Source: Candidatus Babeliales bacterium (GTDB lineage Bacteria; Babelota; Babeliae; Babelales; JANWKD01). From it: DNA of 6,939 nucleotides. The notes beneath the pieces were generated by a model. The model did no database searches, was not told the origin of the DNA, and was given only the letters and a program-made list of their open reading frames with translations. Location of the stretch: contig JANWKD010000048.1 in NCBI GenBank assembly GCA_025451595.1, forward strand, positions 1 to 6,939, read 5' to 3'. Below, in pieces: positions 1 through 6,688 of this stretch. The stretch's first letter is position 1, and each line of letters opens with the position of its first letter. The translations under genes were made by a program, and so were the position numbers.

Positions 1-714
1 CAACTTTTATTATTTGGTGCGCTGAGTGCGGTTGCATTAAAGGGATATGTGCATTATGCACAATCAAAAAATTCACCAATTAAACCAGGGCTTGATCCAA
101 ATAATATTGTTATTGTGCTCGATCTTCATAAGGTGATTGTTGACTTGAATTATTCAGAAATAATAAAAACAATATATCAAAAGCCACGCTGCTTATTGCC
201 AATTCTGCTCATAGCAAAGCCTTCATTTGTAAAAGATTTATATAATCTTATTAAGACAAGTACCGTTGCTGAGCAATATCTGCAAGTGCTATCCAAAAAA
301 CATGCGCTGATTGAAGAACATATAGATACGTATATTGCATTATCCAATGCTCAAAAACCGATCAATTCTACGTGTAAAATCATTCATAAATTAAAACTAA
401 GAAATCATCGACTATTTCTTTTTTCTAATATTGGGCATACAACGTACCAACAGCTTAAATTAAAGCAACCAACTCTTTTTGAACATTTTGAAGGAGAACA
501 GGTCGCAAGTCATGAAGATAACTGGATCCAAAAACCGTATCAAAATTCATTCGAAGCTTTTTTACAGAAATTTAATTTAGCACCAGATCAAATGCTTTTC
601 ATCGATGATAATAAGAAAAATATCAATACCGCTCAAGAGCTTGGCATTCACACCATTCATTATAGATCAGGAAAGCAGCTGAAGACCGAATTGAAGACGT
701 TGCAGCTATTGTAA
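1..714 (+). CDS. HAD-superfamily hydrolase-like protein, 5'-partial, with hydrophobic N-terminal segment
   Basis: The frame is open from base 1 to the TAA at 712-714 (237 visible codons), so the gene probably begins upstream. Codons 2-13 (LLLFGALSAVAL) look like the end of a signal peptide or membrane anchor, followed by a polar linker and a HAD-like (HAD-IA-type) domain. Visible HAD motifs, numbered from base 1: motif I at codons 41-45 (DLHKV) after a hydrophobic strand, motif II Ser142 in LFLFSN, motif III Lys178 in QKPY, and motif IV Asp202-Asp203 in LFIDDN. Codons 60-130 would be the helical cap. HAD enzymes form a phospho-aspartate on the first Asp of DxD; here the second Asp is His43, so phosphatase activity is uncertain. 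A GTG at 49 preceded by AAAGGGA (39-45) is an alternative start that would give 221 residues and remove the hydrophobic segment. The fold is a confident call; the substrate is unknown. Confidence 0.8.
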   Translation, partial: QLLLFGALSAVALKGYVHYAQSKNSPIKPGLDPNNIVIVLDLHKVIVDLNYSEIIKTIYQKPRCLLPILLIAKPSFVKDLYNLIKTSTVAEQYLQVLSKKHALIEEHIDTYIALSNAQKPINSTCKIIHKLKLRNHRLFLFSNIGHTTYQQLKLKQPTLFEHFEGEQVASHEDNWIQKPYQNSFEAFLQKFNLAPDQMLFIDDNKKNINTAQELGIHTIHYRSGKQLKTELKTLQLL

Positions 715-716
715 AA

Positions 717-744
717 AAAGAGCAGCAATTTTTTGCCGCTCTTT
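717..744. terminator. Bidirectional intrinsic terminator between convergent genes
   Basis: AAAGAGC at 717-723 pairs with GCTCTTT at 738-744. After one A-C mismatch, GCAA (725-728) pairs with TTGC (733-736) around a TTTT loop. Read on the - strand the stem is followed by a run of seven T (complement of 713-719), the classical form for ending the secreted-protein gene at 776-1363. Read on the + strand it begins immediately after the HAD stop codon, with the U-rich part inside the 3' arm (CTTT), so termination in that direction is probably weaker. Confidence 0.75.
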
Positions 745-775
745 AGAAAATATAAATAGAACGTAGAATTACGAG

Positions 776-1363
776 TTATTTTTGCATTTGGTTACAAATC
801 TTTTGGAGGTGAATTAGTTCAAATATTTTATTATTGATTTTCTCTTTAACAGTTTTTTCAGCATTATCACGCATATCTTGACAAAATTTATTATTTGCTT
901 GACTTTTCTCAACATTGTTCATTTCTTTAATTAACTCAGCTCTTGATTCTTCGGAAGACTCAGCGGGAAGTAATCTTAATAACTTTTCTTTACTAATTAG
1001 ACCTTTTGAATCTCTTAGACCTTCTTCCCATGTTGAACGATTAAAATAAGATCTAAGGCAGTAATATCCAAGCTCTTCTTCCATTATTGATGGCTCTGTC
1101 TTGAATGATTCTGTTAATTCATCAATTGCTTTATCAATATTTTCATTAGTGTATTTAATCTGCAAATATTGTTCCCTTATTTTGTTCGCTTGTTTATTGA
1201 TATATTTGGGATCTTCTAATTTATCTCGCCAATATTGCAGCAATTCGCTTATTTCTTTACATTTTTCTTCACGAGGATTTATTTTTTCACTCTCGGCAAA
1301 AACAATATTGTGAGATATTAAGAGTAAAAGAGTAAGTCCTGGAAAAGCAAATATTTTTTGCAT
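776..1363 (-). CDS. Secreted helical four-cysteine protein, function unknown
   Basis: This 195-residue protein has an N-terminal Sec-type signal peptide: Lys3, a hydrophobic core at about residues 8-22 (LTLLLLISHNIVFA) and a likely cleavage after Ala23 (VFA/ES). The mature part is strongly charged (Lys/Glu rich), predicted by eye to be mostly helical, and contains four cysteines (35, 102, 161, 190) that could form two disulfides outside the cytoplasm. I recognise no family or catalytic motif. The start is supported by AGGA (complement of 1370-1373) six bases upstream and a well-spaced promoter. It is transcribed alone, divergent from metG and convergent with the HAD gene, and ends at the shared hairpin. 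It may be an exported protein of a host-associated bacterium, but nothing in the sequence assigns a role. Confidence 0.8.
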   Translation of the reverse strand: MQKIFAFPGLTLLLLISHNIVFAESEKINPREEKCKEISELLQYWRDKLEDPKYINKQANKIREQYLQIKYTNENIDKAIDELTESFKTEPSIMEEELGYYCLRSYFNRSTWEEGLRDSKGLISKEKLLRLLPAESSEESRAELIKEMNNVEKSQANNKFCQDMRDNAEKTVKEKINNKIFELIHLQKICNQMQK

Positions 1364-1399
1364 AATTATTCCTGTTAGTAATAGGTTGTATTTGGTGCT

Positions 1400-1428
1400 A
1401 TAGTATCAGATTCGTATTAAAATAACAA
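1400..1428 (-). promoter_or_regulatory. Sigma70-like promoter of the secreted-protein gene
   Basis: On the - strand TTGTTA (complement of 1423-1428) and TACTAT (complement of 1400-1405) are separated by exactly 17 bases and each match four of six consensus positions. Transcription would begin near 1393, giving a leader of about 30 bases with AGGA placed correctly before the ATG at 1363. Confidence 0.55.
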
Positions 1429-1446
1429 TTTTTACAAAAGTTGCGT

Positions 1447-1475
1447 TTGATGAAATCATATTTTTCGAGTATTTT
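1447..1475 (+). promoter_or_regulatory. metG: Candidate metG promoter
   Basis: TTGATG (1447-1452), a 17-base spacer and TATTTT (1470-1475) give four of six matches in each box, with a start near 1482 and a leader of about 30 bases. The region is so AT-rich that other -10 boxes are possible, notably TATAAA at 1481-1486, which lacks a convincing -35. The call rests on spacing only. Confidence 0.35.
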
Positions 1476-1513
1476 TAAACTATAAATTCATCTATTAATA
1501 CTCAAAAAGAACT

Positions 1514-3433
1514 ATGAATACCAAAAATAAATTTTTCATTACCACTCCTATTTATTATGTTACTGCAAAACCTCATTTAGGATCCTTATACTCAACGCTT
1601 ATTGCTGATGTACTTGCCCGTTGGCACAAGCTATTAGGTAAAAAAACCTTTTTTTTGACGGGAACTGATGAACACGGTCAAAAAATTGCACAAGCCGCAC
1701 AAGCTGCCAATAAAGAACCGAAGGAATTTGTTGATCAGTTTATCGACGCATACAAGCAGTTGTGGAAAGATTATGATCTTGCATATGACTTTTTTATCAG
1801 AACGACCGATCAGTACCATGTAAAAGCGGTACAAGATTGGATTATACAACTCATGGAAAAAGGTGATATTTATAAAGATTATTATCGTGGGTGGTATTGC
1901 ACGCCCTGCGAAGCGTTTGTGGTTGAAGAACCATCATTGGATCAAACGGAACAGGGGCCGTTGTGTCCAGTCTGTAAGCGTGTCACGGTGCTAGTCTCTG
2001 AAGAATCTTATTTTTTCCGCCTTTCTGCGTATCAAGATAGATTATTAGCTTTGTATCAAGAGCATCCTGAATTTATTGTGCCTAAAGAACGTGCCAATGA
2101 AGTAATTAGTTTTGTAAAATCAGGGCTTAAAGATTTAAGTATTTCGCGCACTACGGTAAAATGGGGAATCCCTTTCCCGGGTGACGCAATGCACGTGACC
2201 TACGTATGGGCTGACGCGTTAAATAACTATATTACTGCCGTTGGTTATGGACAAAAAGAAAAGCAACAAGATTTTGCGTACTGGTGGCCAGCAGAAGTAC
2301 ATGTGCTTGGTAAAGATATTGTGCGCTTTCATGCCGTTTATTGGCCTGCGTTTTTGATGGCCTCTGGCCTTGCGTTACCAAAACAGTTGCTGGTGCATGG
2401 TTGGATTAAAGTTGGTGAACAAAAAATGTCTAAATCATTGGGTAATATTGTCGATCCTCAATGGCTTGCGCAAACGTATGGTGTTGATCAGATGCGGTAT
2501 TATTTAATGCGACAAATGTCCATTTCGCAAGATACGCAGTTTGATATTGCTGATATTGAACAAAGAATTTCCGCTGATTTGGCAAACGATTTAGGAAATT
2601 TGGTCAACCGCATGCTTGTTTTGGCTGAAAAATATAACATATCGCAGATAGAAGCTCCCATTATATGGTCACAAGCGGCAGCTGATTTGCAAGCTGCAAG
2701 TTTAGAATTAATTGATATATATAAAGCGTATATGGATGATTTTCAAATTCATATGGCCCTTTCTAGCTTGTGGAAATTTATTGGACAAGCAAACGGCTAC
2801 TTTCATGCACAAGAGCCATGGAAATTGGCTAAAACAAATACAGAACAATTTGTGCAAGTATTGTCAGCTGTATGCCACAGTTTGTATACCGTGAGTATAT
2901 TGCTATCTCCGGTAATGCCACACAAAACGAAAGAAATTTTAAAGAGCATTGGTATGGACAAGGCATTGCCAGATCATGCATTGAAACACATTGTGGAATG
3001 GAATAAATCATTTGTGTTAACTCAAATACCAACATTATTTGAAAAACCACAACCAAAAACGACAGAAACCGCTATGCAAAAAGAAGAAATTATGGAAACA
3101 TCTGAATATATTGATATTGGTGATGTTGCGAAAGTTCAATTAGTGGTGGGCACTATCGAAGAATGCCAGGAAGTTCCCAAGTCGAGTAAGCTATTTCAAT
3201 TACGCGTTAATTTTGGCGATAAAGGGACCCGTACTGTTCTTTCTGGGGTGCGGCAACATTTTAGTAAAGAACAGTTGATCGGTAAGCAGGGCGTATTTGT
3301 ATATAACCTTGCTCCTCGTGCAATGATGGGTATTGAATCGCAAGGCATGATGCTGTTTGCGCCTAACGAGCAGGACAAATTGCAGTTGATTACACCTGAG
3401 CATCCGGTACCAAATGGCACGGTATTAAGATAG
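1514..3433 (+). CDS. metG: Methionyl-tRNA synthetase (MetRS) with C-terminal tRNA-binding domain
   Basis: The enzyme charges tRNA-Met with methionine using ATP, in the cytoplasm. The class I Rossmann core begins at residue 7 (FFITTPIYYV). The HIGH-motif position is residues 21-24 but reads HLGS, followed by GTDEHG at 50-55. A zinc knuckle has CxxC pairs at Cys129/Cys132 and Cys151/Cys154. The WADALNNY segment lies at 232-239 and KMSKS at 304-308. A helical anticodon-binding domain runs to about 505. A polar linker (about 510-530) leads to an OB-fold tRNA-binding domain of the Trbp111/EMAPII type at about 532-639, ending in the typical NLAPRAMMGIESQGMMLFA segment. At 639 residues it is full length for bacterial MetRS with this extension. 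The ATG at 1514 starts just before the conserved core; upstream AAAAAGAA is only a weak ribosome site. Its 3' end is 56 bases from the lyase gene on the same strand. Confidence 0.97.
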   Translation: MNTKNKFFITTPIYYVTAKPHLGSLYSTLIADVLARWHKLLGKKTFFLTGTDEHGQKIAQAAQAANKEPKEFVDQFIDAYKQLWKDYDLAYDFFIRTTDQYHVKAVQDWIIQLMEKGDIYKDYYRGWYCTPCEAFVVEEPSLDQTEQGPLCPVCKRVTVLVSEESYFFRLSAYQDRLLALYQEHPEFIVPKERANEVISFVKSGLKDLSISRTTVKWGIPFPGDAMHVTYVWADALNNYITAVGYGQKEKQQDFAYWWPAEVHVLGKDIVRFHAVYWPAFLMASGLALPKQLLVHGWIKVGEQKMSKSLGNIVDPQWLAQTYGVDQMRYYLMRQMSISQDTQFDIADIEQRISADLANDLGNLVNRMLVLAEKYNISQIEAPIIWSQAAADLQAASLELIDIYKAYMDDFQIHMALSSLWKFIGQANGYFHAQEPWKLAKTNTEQFVQVLSAVCHSLYTVSILLSPVMPHKTKEILKSIGMDKALPDHALKHIVEWNKSFVLTQIPTLFEKPQPKTTETAMQKEEIMETSEYIDIGDVAKVQLVVGTIEECQEVPKSSKLFQLRVNFGDKGTRTVLSGVRQHFSKEQLIGKQGVFVYNLAPRAMMGIESQGMMLFAPNEQDKLQLITPEHPVPNGTVLR

Positions 3434-3452
3434 ATAACATTTAAAAAGGAAC

Positions 3453-3480
3453 TCGGCTCTAATAGATCTATTAGAGCCGA
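3453..3480. repeat. Perfect 28-bp palindrome / strong hairpin between metG and the lyase gene
   Basis: Bases 3453-3466 are the exact reverse complement of 3467-3480 (outer arm TCGGCTCT, inner AATAGA, centre AGATCT). As RNA it would form a 12-bp stem with a GATC tetraloop. It lies 19 bases after the metG stop and ends 9 bases before the lyase ATG. On the + strand it is followed by TTAAAG, not a U-run, so it is an imperfect intrinsic terminator. It could instead end or protect the metG mRNA, reduce read-through, control translation of the downstream gene, or bind a dimeric protein as DNA. Confidence 0.8.
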
Positions 3481-3489
3481 TTAAAGAGT

Positions 3490-5400
3490 ATGCAAGCATC
3501 CATTATTCATTATGTAAAAAAAATTCATCAGTACGGTTTATTAACTTCGACACGTATCGTTAAAGATCGTATTACCAAGAAATTATTCGATAGATATTGG
3601 CGAACCCGAGCTCGATATAAAAAGGCATCACATTCCTGGGCTGCAATTCAAAAAAAGTATGCAGTGTCCGTTTCATTTCAAGAGTTCTTAAGCCAAGTGA
3701 AAGAAAAAGAATCGCATTTTATTAAGCAAGCGATAGCAGAAGGTCATAAGCAGCATGAATCAATTATAAGTCAGGCAGATTTATATACGCAGCAATGTTT
3801 TGCGCTTCTCGGTGCGCGACCTGCCTGTTATTTAAAAATGCCATGGCATCATGATTTTCGATTGTCTCAGCAAGATAACGCCGCTGATTATCACTATGAT
3901 GGCCAAGCCTATTACAAAGATATTCACATTCGTGCGGGAAGCAATGAGCAGTTATCAAAAGATATAAAGATTCCTTGGGAATTATCTCGTTTGCAGCATT
4001 TCTTCACGTTAGGTCAAGCGTATTTGATGACGAATGATAATTCTTATGCAGATGCATTTGTGCGTCAATATACTGATTGGCATACGCAGAACCCATTTCT
4101 ATTAGGGCCTGCCTGGATGTGCCCGATGGATGTAGGCTTGCGTGCGGTAAATTTAGTGATTGCATTTCATCTTTTTAAAAAATGTTCTACTATCTCGAAT
4201 GATTTTTGGCAAACGTATGTCTGCACATTGTATGATCATCTCTTTTATTTAGAACATAATTGGGAAGTGTATGATTATAAAACATCGAACCATTATCTCT
4301 CGGATTTAATTGGTTATTATTATCTTTGTTCATTTTTTTCAACCATTACTGGTATTCAAGAAAAACTGATCTGGTGCCATCAGGAACTACTCCGTGAATG
4401 GGACAAGCAAATATTTGATGAGGGGACCGATTATGAAGGTTCGACCTGCTATCATAGACTCATTACGGAACTATTTCATCATATGCTATTAGTCAGTACA
4501 GATGAACATTTGACTGTGCCCAGCAAATACCTTGCTCAATGTAACCGTATGATTGAATTTATACAATGGTGTACGCCCGAAAAGGGCGCCTTGATTCAAA
4601 TTGGTGATAATGATTCAGGAACCATTGTTCAGGGATTACCATCGTACCTATTTTCAAACAATGCAATGTTTGAAAATATAAAACAGTACAAACAGTTTGG
4701 GCTTTCGATAATAAAATCTAAAGAATGGCACATCAGCTTGCGCCATCATGCCTATCAGGCAAAACAGCCTTCAGGTCATTTTCATAATGATGCAGGCAGC
4801 ATCACCGTTTCATACCAAGGAATACCTATTTTTGTAGATCCTGGCAGTTACATTTATACGCCATCGGCTTTTTGGCGAAATCATTTCAGGTCAGTGCACG
4901 TTCACAATACCATGTACCTCGAAAACGAAGAGCCAGTTCCTTTTGACGAACGATTATTTGCATTGATGTTGCCAGAAAGAGAATATACCAGCATTAATCA
5001 TGATAAAAATATAGTTTCAACTTCACATGATTTATATCAACGATTTGGATTGCAATTGAACCGAAAGATTGAATTAGATGAACTCAATCAACAAATAGTG
5101 ATGAATGATAGTTGGTCTTGTGCAGATCAGAAAAAAATAGAAAACAGATATTTATGTTGGAACTTTACGCTTGGCCATCAGATTAAAGCGTTCAAGAACG
5201 GTTCAAATATTGTACTGTATTATGATACTAGAAAATTAGTATCAATCTCTTCAACGCTCGAGTTTGAAATTGTTCCTGGATGGCTATCATTGGATTATGG
5301 CAAAAAAATCGCTACAAAGCGTTTGCAAGCAAAGTGTTCATTGAGTACTAGTGGCGAAGTAACGATAACGGTTAAAGATTTGCAACTTACTTTATTTTAG
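3490..5400 (+). CDS. Heparinase II/III-family polysaccharide lyase-like protein
   Basis: Family members cleave uronic-acid-containing polysaccharides by beta-elimination; many relatives sit in O-antigen or exopolysaccharide clusters. An all-alpha domain (about 60-400) contains the hallmark segments IPWELSRLQHF (161-171), CPMDVGLRAVN (211-221), NHYLSDL (267-273), DYEGSTCYHRL (314-324) and QIGDNDSG (370-377). A beta-sandwich domain (about 410-636) contains SGHFHNDAGS (428-437), FVDPGSYIYT (448-457) and FRSVHVHNT (466-474). By analogy with heparinase II, His268, Tyr321 and His432 are candidate catalytic residues, mapped by eye. The length (636) is normal and both domains look intact. There is no signal peptide: the N-terminus is basic and polar, so the protein as read is cytoplasmic or exported otherwise. 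The ATG at 3490 has only AAAGAG one base upstream, and the next in-frame Met is about residue 117, too late for the fold. It may be co-transcribed with metG across the palindrome. Substrate unknown. Confidence 0.88.
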   Translation: MQASIIHYVKKIHQYGLLTSTRIVKDRITKKLFDRYWRTRARYKKASHSWAAIQKKYAVSVSFQEFLSQVKEKESHFIKQAIAEGHKQHESIISQADLYTQQCFALLGARPACYLKMPWHHDFRLSQQDNAADYHYDGQAYYKDIHIRAGSNEQLSKDIKIPWELSRLQHFFTLGQAYLMTNDNSYADAFVRQYTDWHTQNPFLLGPAWMCPMDVGLRAVNLVIAFHLFKKCSTISNDFWQTYVCTLYDHLFYLEHNWEVYDYKTSNHYLSDLIGYYYLCSFFSTITGIQEKLIWCHQELLREWDKQIFDEGTDYEGSTCYHRLITELFHHMLLVSTDEHLTVPSKYLAQCNRMIEFIQWCTPEKGALIQIGDNDSGTIVQGLPSYLFSNNAMFENIKQYKQFGLSIIKSKEWHISLRHHAYQAKQPSGHFHNDAGSITVSYQGIPIFVDPGSYIYTPSAFWRNHFRSVHVHNTMYLENEEPVPFDERLFALMLPEREYTSINHDKNIVSTSHDLYQRFGLQLNRKIELDELNQQIVMNDSWSCADQKKIENRYLCWNFTLGHQIKAFKNGSNIVLYYDTRKLVSISSTLEFEIVPGWLSLDYGKKIATKRLQAKCSLSTSGEVTITVKDLQLTLF

Positions 5401-5407
5401 CTCAAAG

Positions 5408-5442
5408 AAAAAAAATTTTATGGCATTTCCAAATTAGAAATG
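5408..5442 (-). terminator. Weak candidate terminator of the FkbM gene
   Basis: On the - strand a 6-bp AT-rich stem (CATTTC / GAAATG, 5424-5429 with 5437-5442) surrounds the stop codon and is followed, after an eight-base gap, by eight T (complement of 5408-5415). The gap and weak stem make this a poor intrinsic terminator, but it is the only one in the 33-base convergent gap. Confidence 0.25.
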
Positions 5443-6060
5443 ATATTTCGATATAAATAGCGCATTACCCCACTCTTTTTTATGTAAAGCTTCCTGATGT
5501 AGGATAAAATTATGACTTTCGAGCCATTGGCGCAACTCATGATAAAGAATAGCATGTTCATAACGTGCAACGAGATTAATTTCGGTAAGAATCACCTTCG
5601 TTGTTTTTAATGTATTGAGCGCTCCTTGTAACGCATTCAGTTCGTGCCCTTGTAAATCAAGCCACATAAAATCGATCGAGCCAATAGTATGCTGCTTAGC
5701 CCATTCATCAATCGTTATAGTAGGAACCGTAATAGGAGTAAATGTTGCTGCAATATGAAAATAATCGTTCGGTTTATGCAAAGAACTTACCGCATCAATG
5801 CCATGACTTTCATATAACGTTGCATTTCCTTGATGGTCACTTAATGCATAGGAATAACAATGAATATTAGAATATTCAAAAGTAGTTTGTTTTAATTTGG
5901 TAAATAACGCAGGTACCGGTTCAAAAGCATGAATTTGTGCTTTTGGCCATACTCTAACCATTTTTATCGTGTCTCGGCCGATATGAGCACCAGCTTCTAA
6001 AATAATAGGATTTTCTGGTAAAAATTGTTGGATTAATTCTTTTGAAATTATATGAGACAT
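5434..6060 (-). CDS. FkbM-family SAM-dependent methyltransferase
   Basis: The 208-residue protein is a compact Rossmann-type methyltransferase of the FkbM group (Methyltransf_21). Motif I for S-adenosylmethionine binding is LEAGAHIGRDT (21-31). An acidic residue in HAFEPVP (Glu47) would hold the ribose hydroxyls. ALSDHQGNATLY (72-83) and the signature WLDLQGHELNALQGA (133-147) follow, then a strand with TEINL (159-163). FkbM enzymes often O-methylate sugars, including surface polysaccharides and small-molecule glycosides; the acceptor here cannot be told. There is no signal peptide, so it should act in the cytoplasm. The ATG at 6060 lies 2 bases after the stop of the upstream secreted-protein gene, with only GGGA 11 bases upstream, so translation is probably coupled. 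It converges on the lyase gene, whose family also handles glycans. Confidence 0.9.
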   Translation of the reverse strand: MSHIISKELIQQFLPENPIILEAGAHIGRDTIKMVRVWPKAQIHAFEPVPALFTKLKQTTFEYSNIHCYSYALSDHQGNATLYESHGIDAVSSLHKPNDYFHIAATFTPITVPTITIDEWAKQHTIGSIDFMWLDLQGHELNALQGALNTLKTTKVILTEINLVARYEHAILYHELRQWLESHNFILHQEALHKKEWGNALFISKYHF

Positions 6061-6062
6061 AC

Positions 6063-6551
6063 TTAATGACGTCCCACTGAATTTAGACGTTTTAAAACAT
6101 GCCGATCTTGCGTATTAAAATGTGGTGTATACTCCATTATAAATGGCTTACCATTATATTGCATTATGATTTTATTTATTAATTCATCATTTTCCGTATA
6201 TCGATCTGGCAAAAATTTTAAATTATTCATTAAATATAATTTTAAATCTTTATCCTCTTCCATTTCTGATAAAAAATTAATTGTATCAACGGGATAAAAA
6301 ATAGTTTTATATCTCTGATCAATACCAGGAGCTAATTGAGTAAATGCGGCTAATTCCCCTTCATTTAACTGGTACTTATCCATAAAATAATAGATTCTAG
6401 CGTGGATAGTTTTAAGTTCTTTTAACCAAGATTGAGGTATTTTCGTATTATCGGATTGAGAAGAAGCCGTATTGGCATTTTCAAGTTCAGATATATTCAT
6501 CGCTTGGGATGTGAGAATTAAGGAAGAATACAAAAATAACTGTTTTTTCAT
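6063..6551 (-). CDS. Small secreted protein, function unknown
   Basis: This 162-residue protein starts with a Sec-type signal peptide (Lys2-Lys3, hydrophobic LFLYSSLILT at 5-14, likely cleavage after Ala17 in SQA/MN). A Ser/Asn/Thr-rich linker (about 20-38) precedes a mixed charged region with aromatic residues, including a probable helix at 42-60 (WLKELKTIHARIYYFMDKY). There is no cysteine, unlike the other secreted orphan in the window. I recognise no family. The start codon has no clear Shine-Dalgarno site (AAAATATCTT precedes it); the signal peptide beginning exactly at this Met is the argument for the start. It is the first gene of a unit with the FkbM methyltransferase, read from a promoter about 120 bases upstream. 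Confidence 0.75.
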   Translation of the reverse strand: MKKQLFLYSSLILTSQAMNISELENANTASSQSDNTKIPQSWLKELKTIHARIYYFMDKYQLNEGELAAFTQLAPGIDQRYKTIFYPVDTINFLSEMEEDKDLKLYLMNNLKFLPDRYTENDELINKIIMQYNGKPFIMEYTPHFNTQDRHVLKRLNSVGRH

Positions 6552-6675
6552 AAGATATTTTCGCTATTATTTTGATCTCATCCATCATTTTTTTTGAAAT
6601 GACAGGACAAGATCCCTGATGCCATGGTTTTTAGCCTAGTAGCTTGGTTTATTAATAGTAACATTTTTCATATTA

Positions 6676-6684
6676 ATTATAGCA
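6676..6684 (-). promoter_or_regulatory. Extended -10 promoter of the secreted-protein/FkbM unit
   Basis: On the - strand TGCTATAAT (complement of 6676-6684) is a perfect -10 box with the TGn extension. Seventeen bases upstream lies only a weak -35 (TATACT, complement of 6702-6707), which the extended -10 can compensate for. Transcription would start near 6669 and leave an unusually long leader of about 118 bases before the ATG at 6551. Confidence 0.6.
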
Positions 6685-6688
6685 GATA

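Noticed and set aside
1101..1313. A 70-codon hydrophobic open frame on the + strand
   Set aside because: It is fully antisense to the secreted four-cysteine gene, has no ribosome site, and its hydrophobicity is what complementing Lys/Glu-rich codons produces.
2829..3056. A 75-codon cysteine- and hydrophobic-rich open frame on the - strand inside metG
   Set aside because: It is a shadow of the highly conserved MetRS frame; no start context or recognisable motif. The other open frames within metG and the lyase gene were dropped for the same reason.
5424..5442. Hairpin at the FkbM stop as a strong bidirectional terminator
   Set aside because: The stem is only six AT-rich base pairs and the T-run is eight bases away, so it is kept only as a low-confidence - strand candidate.
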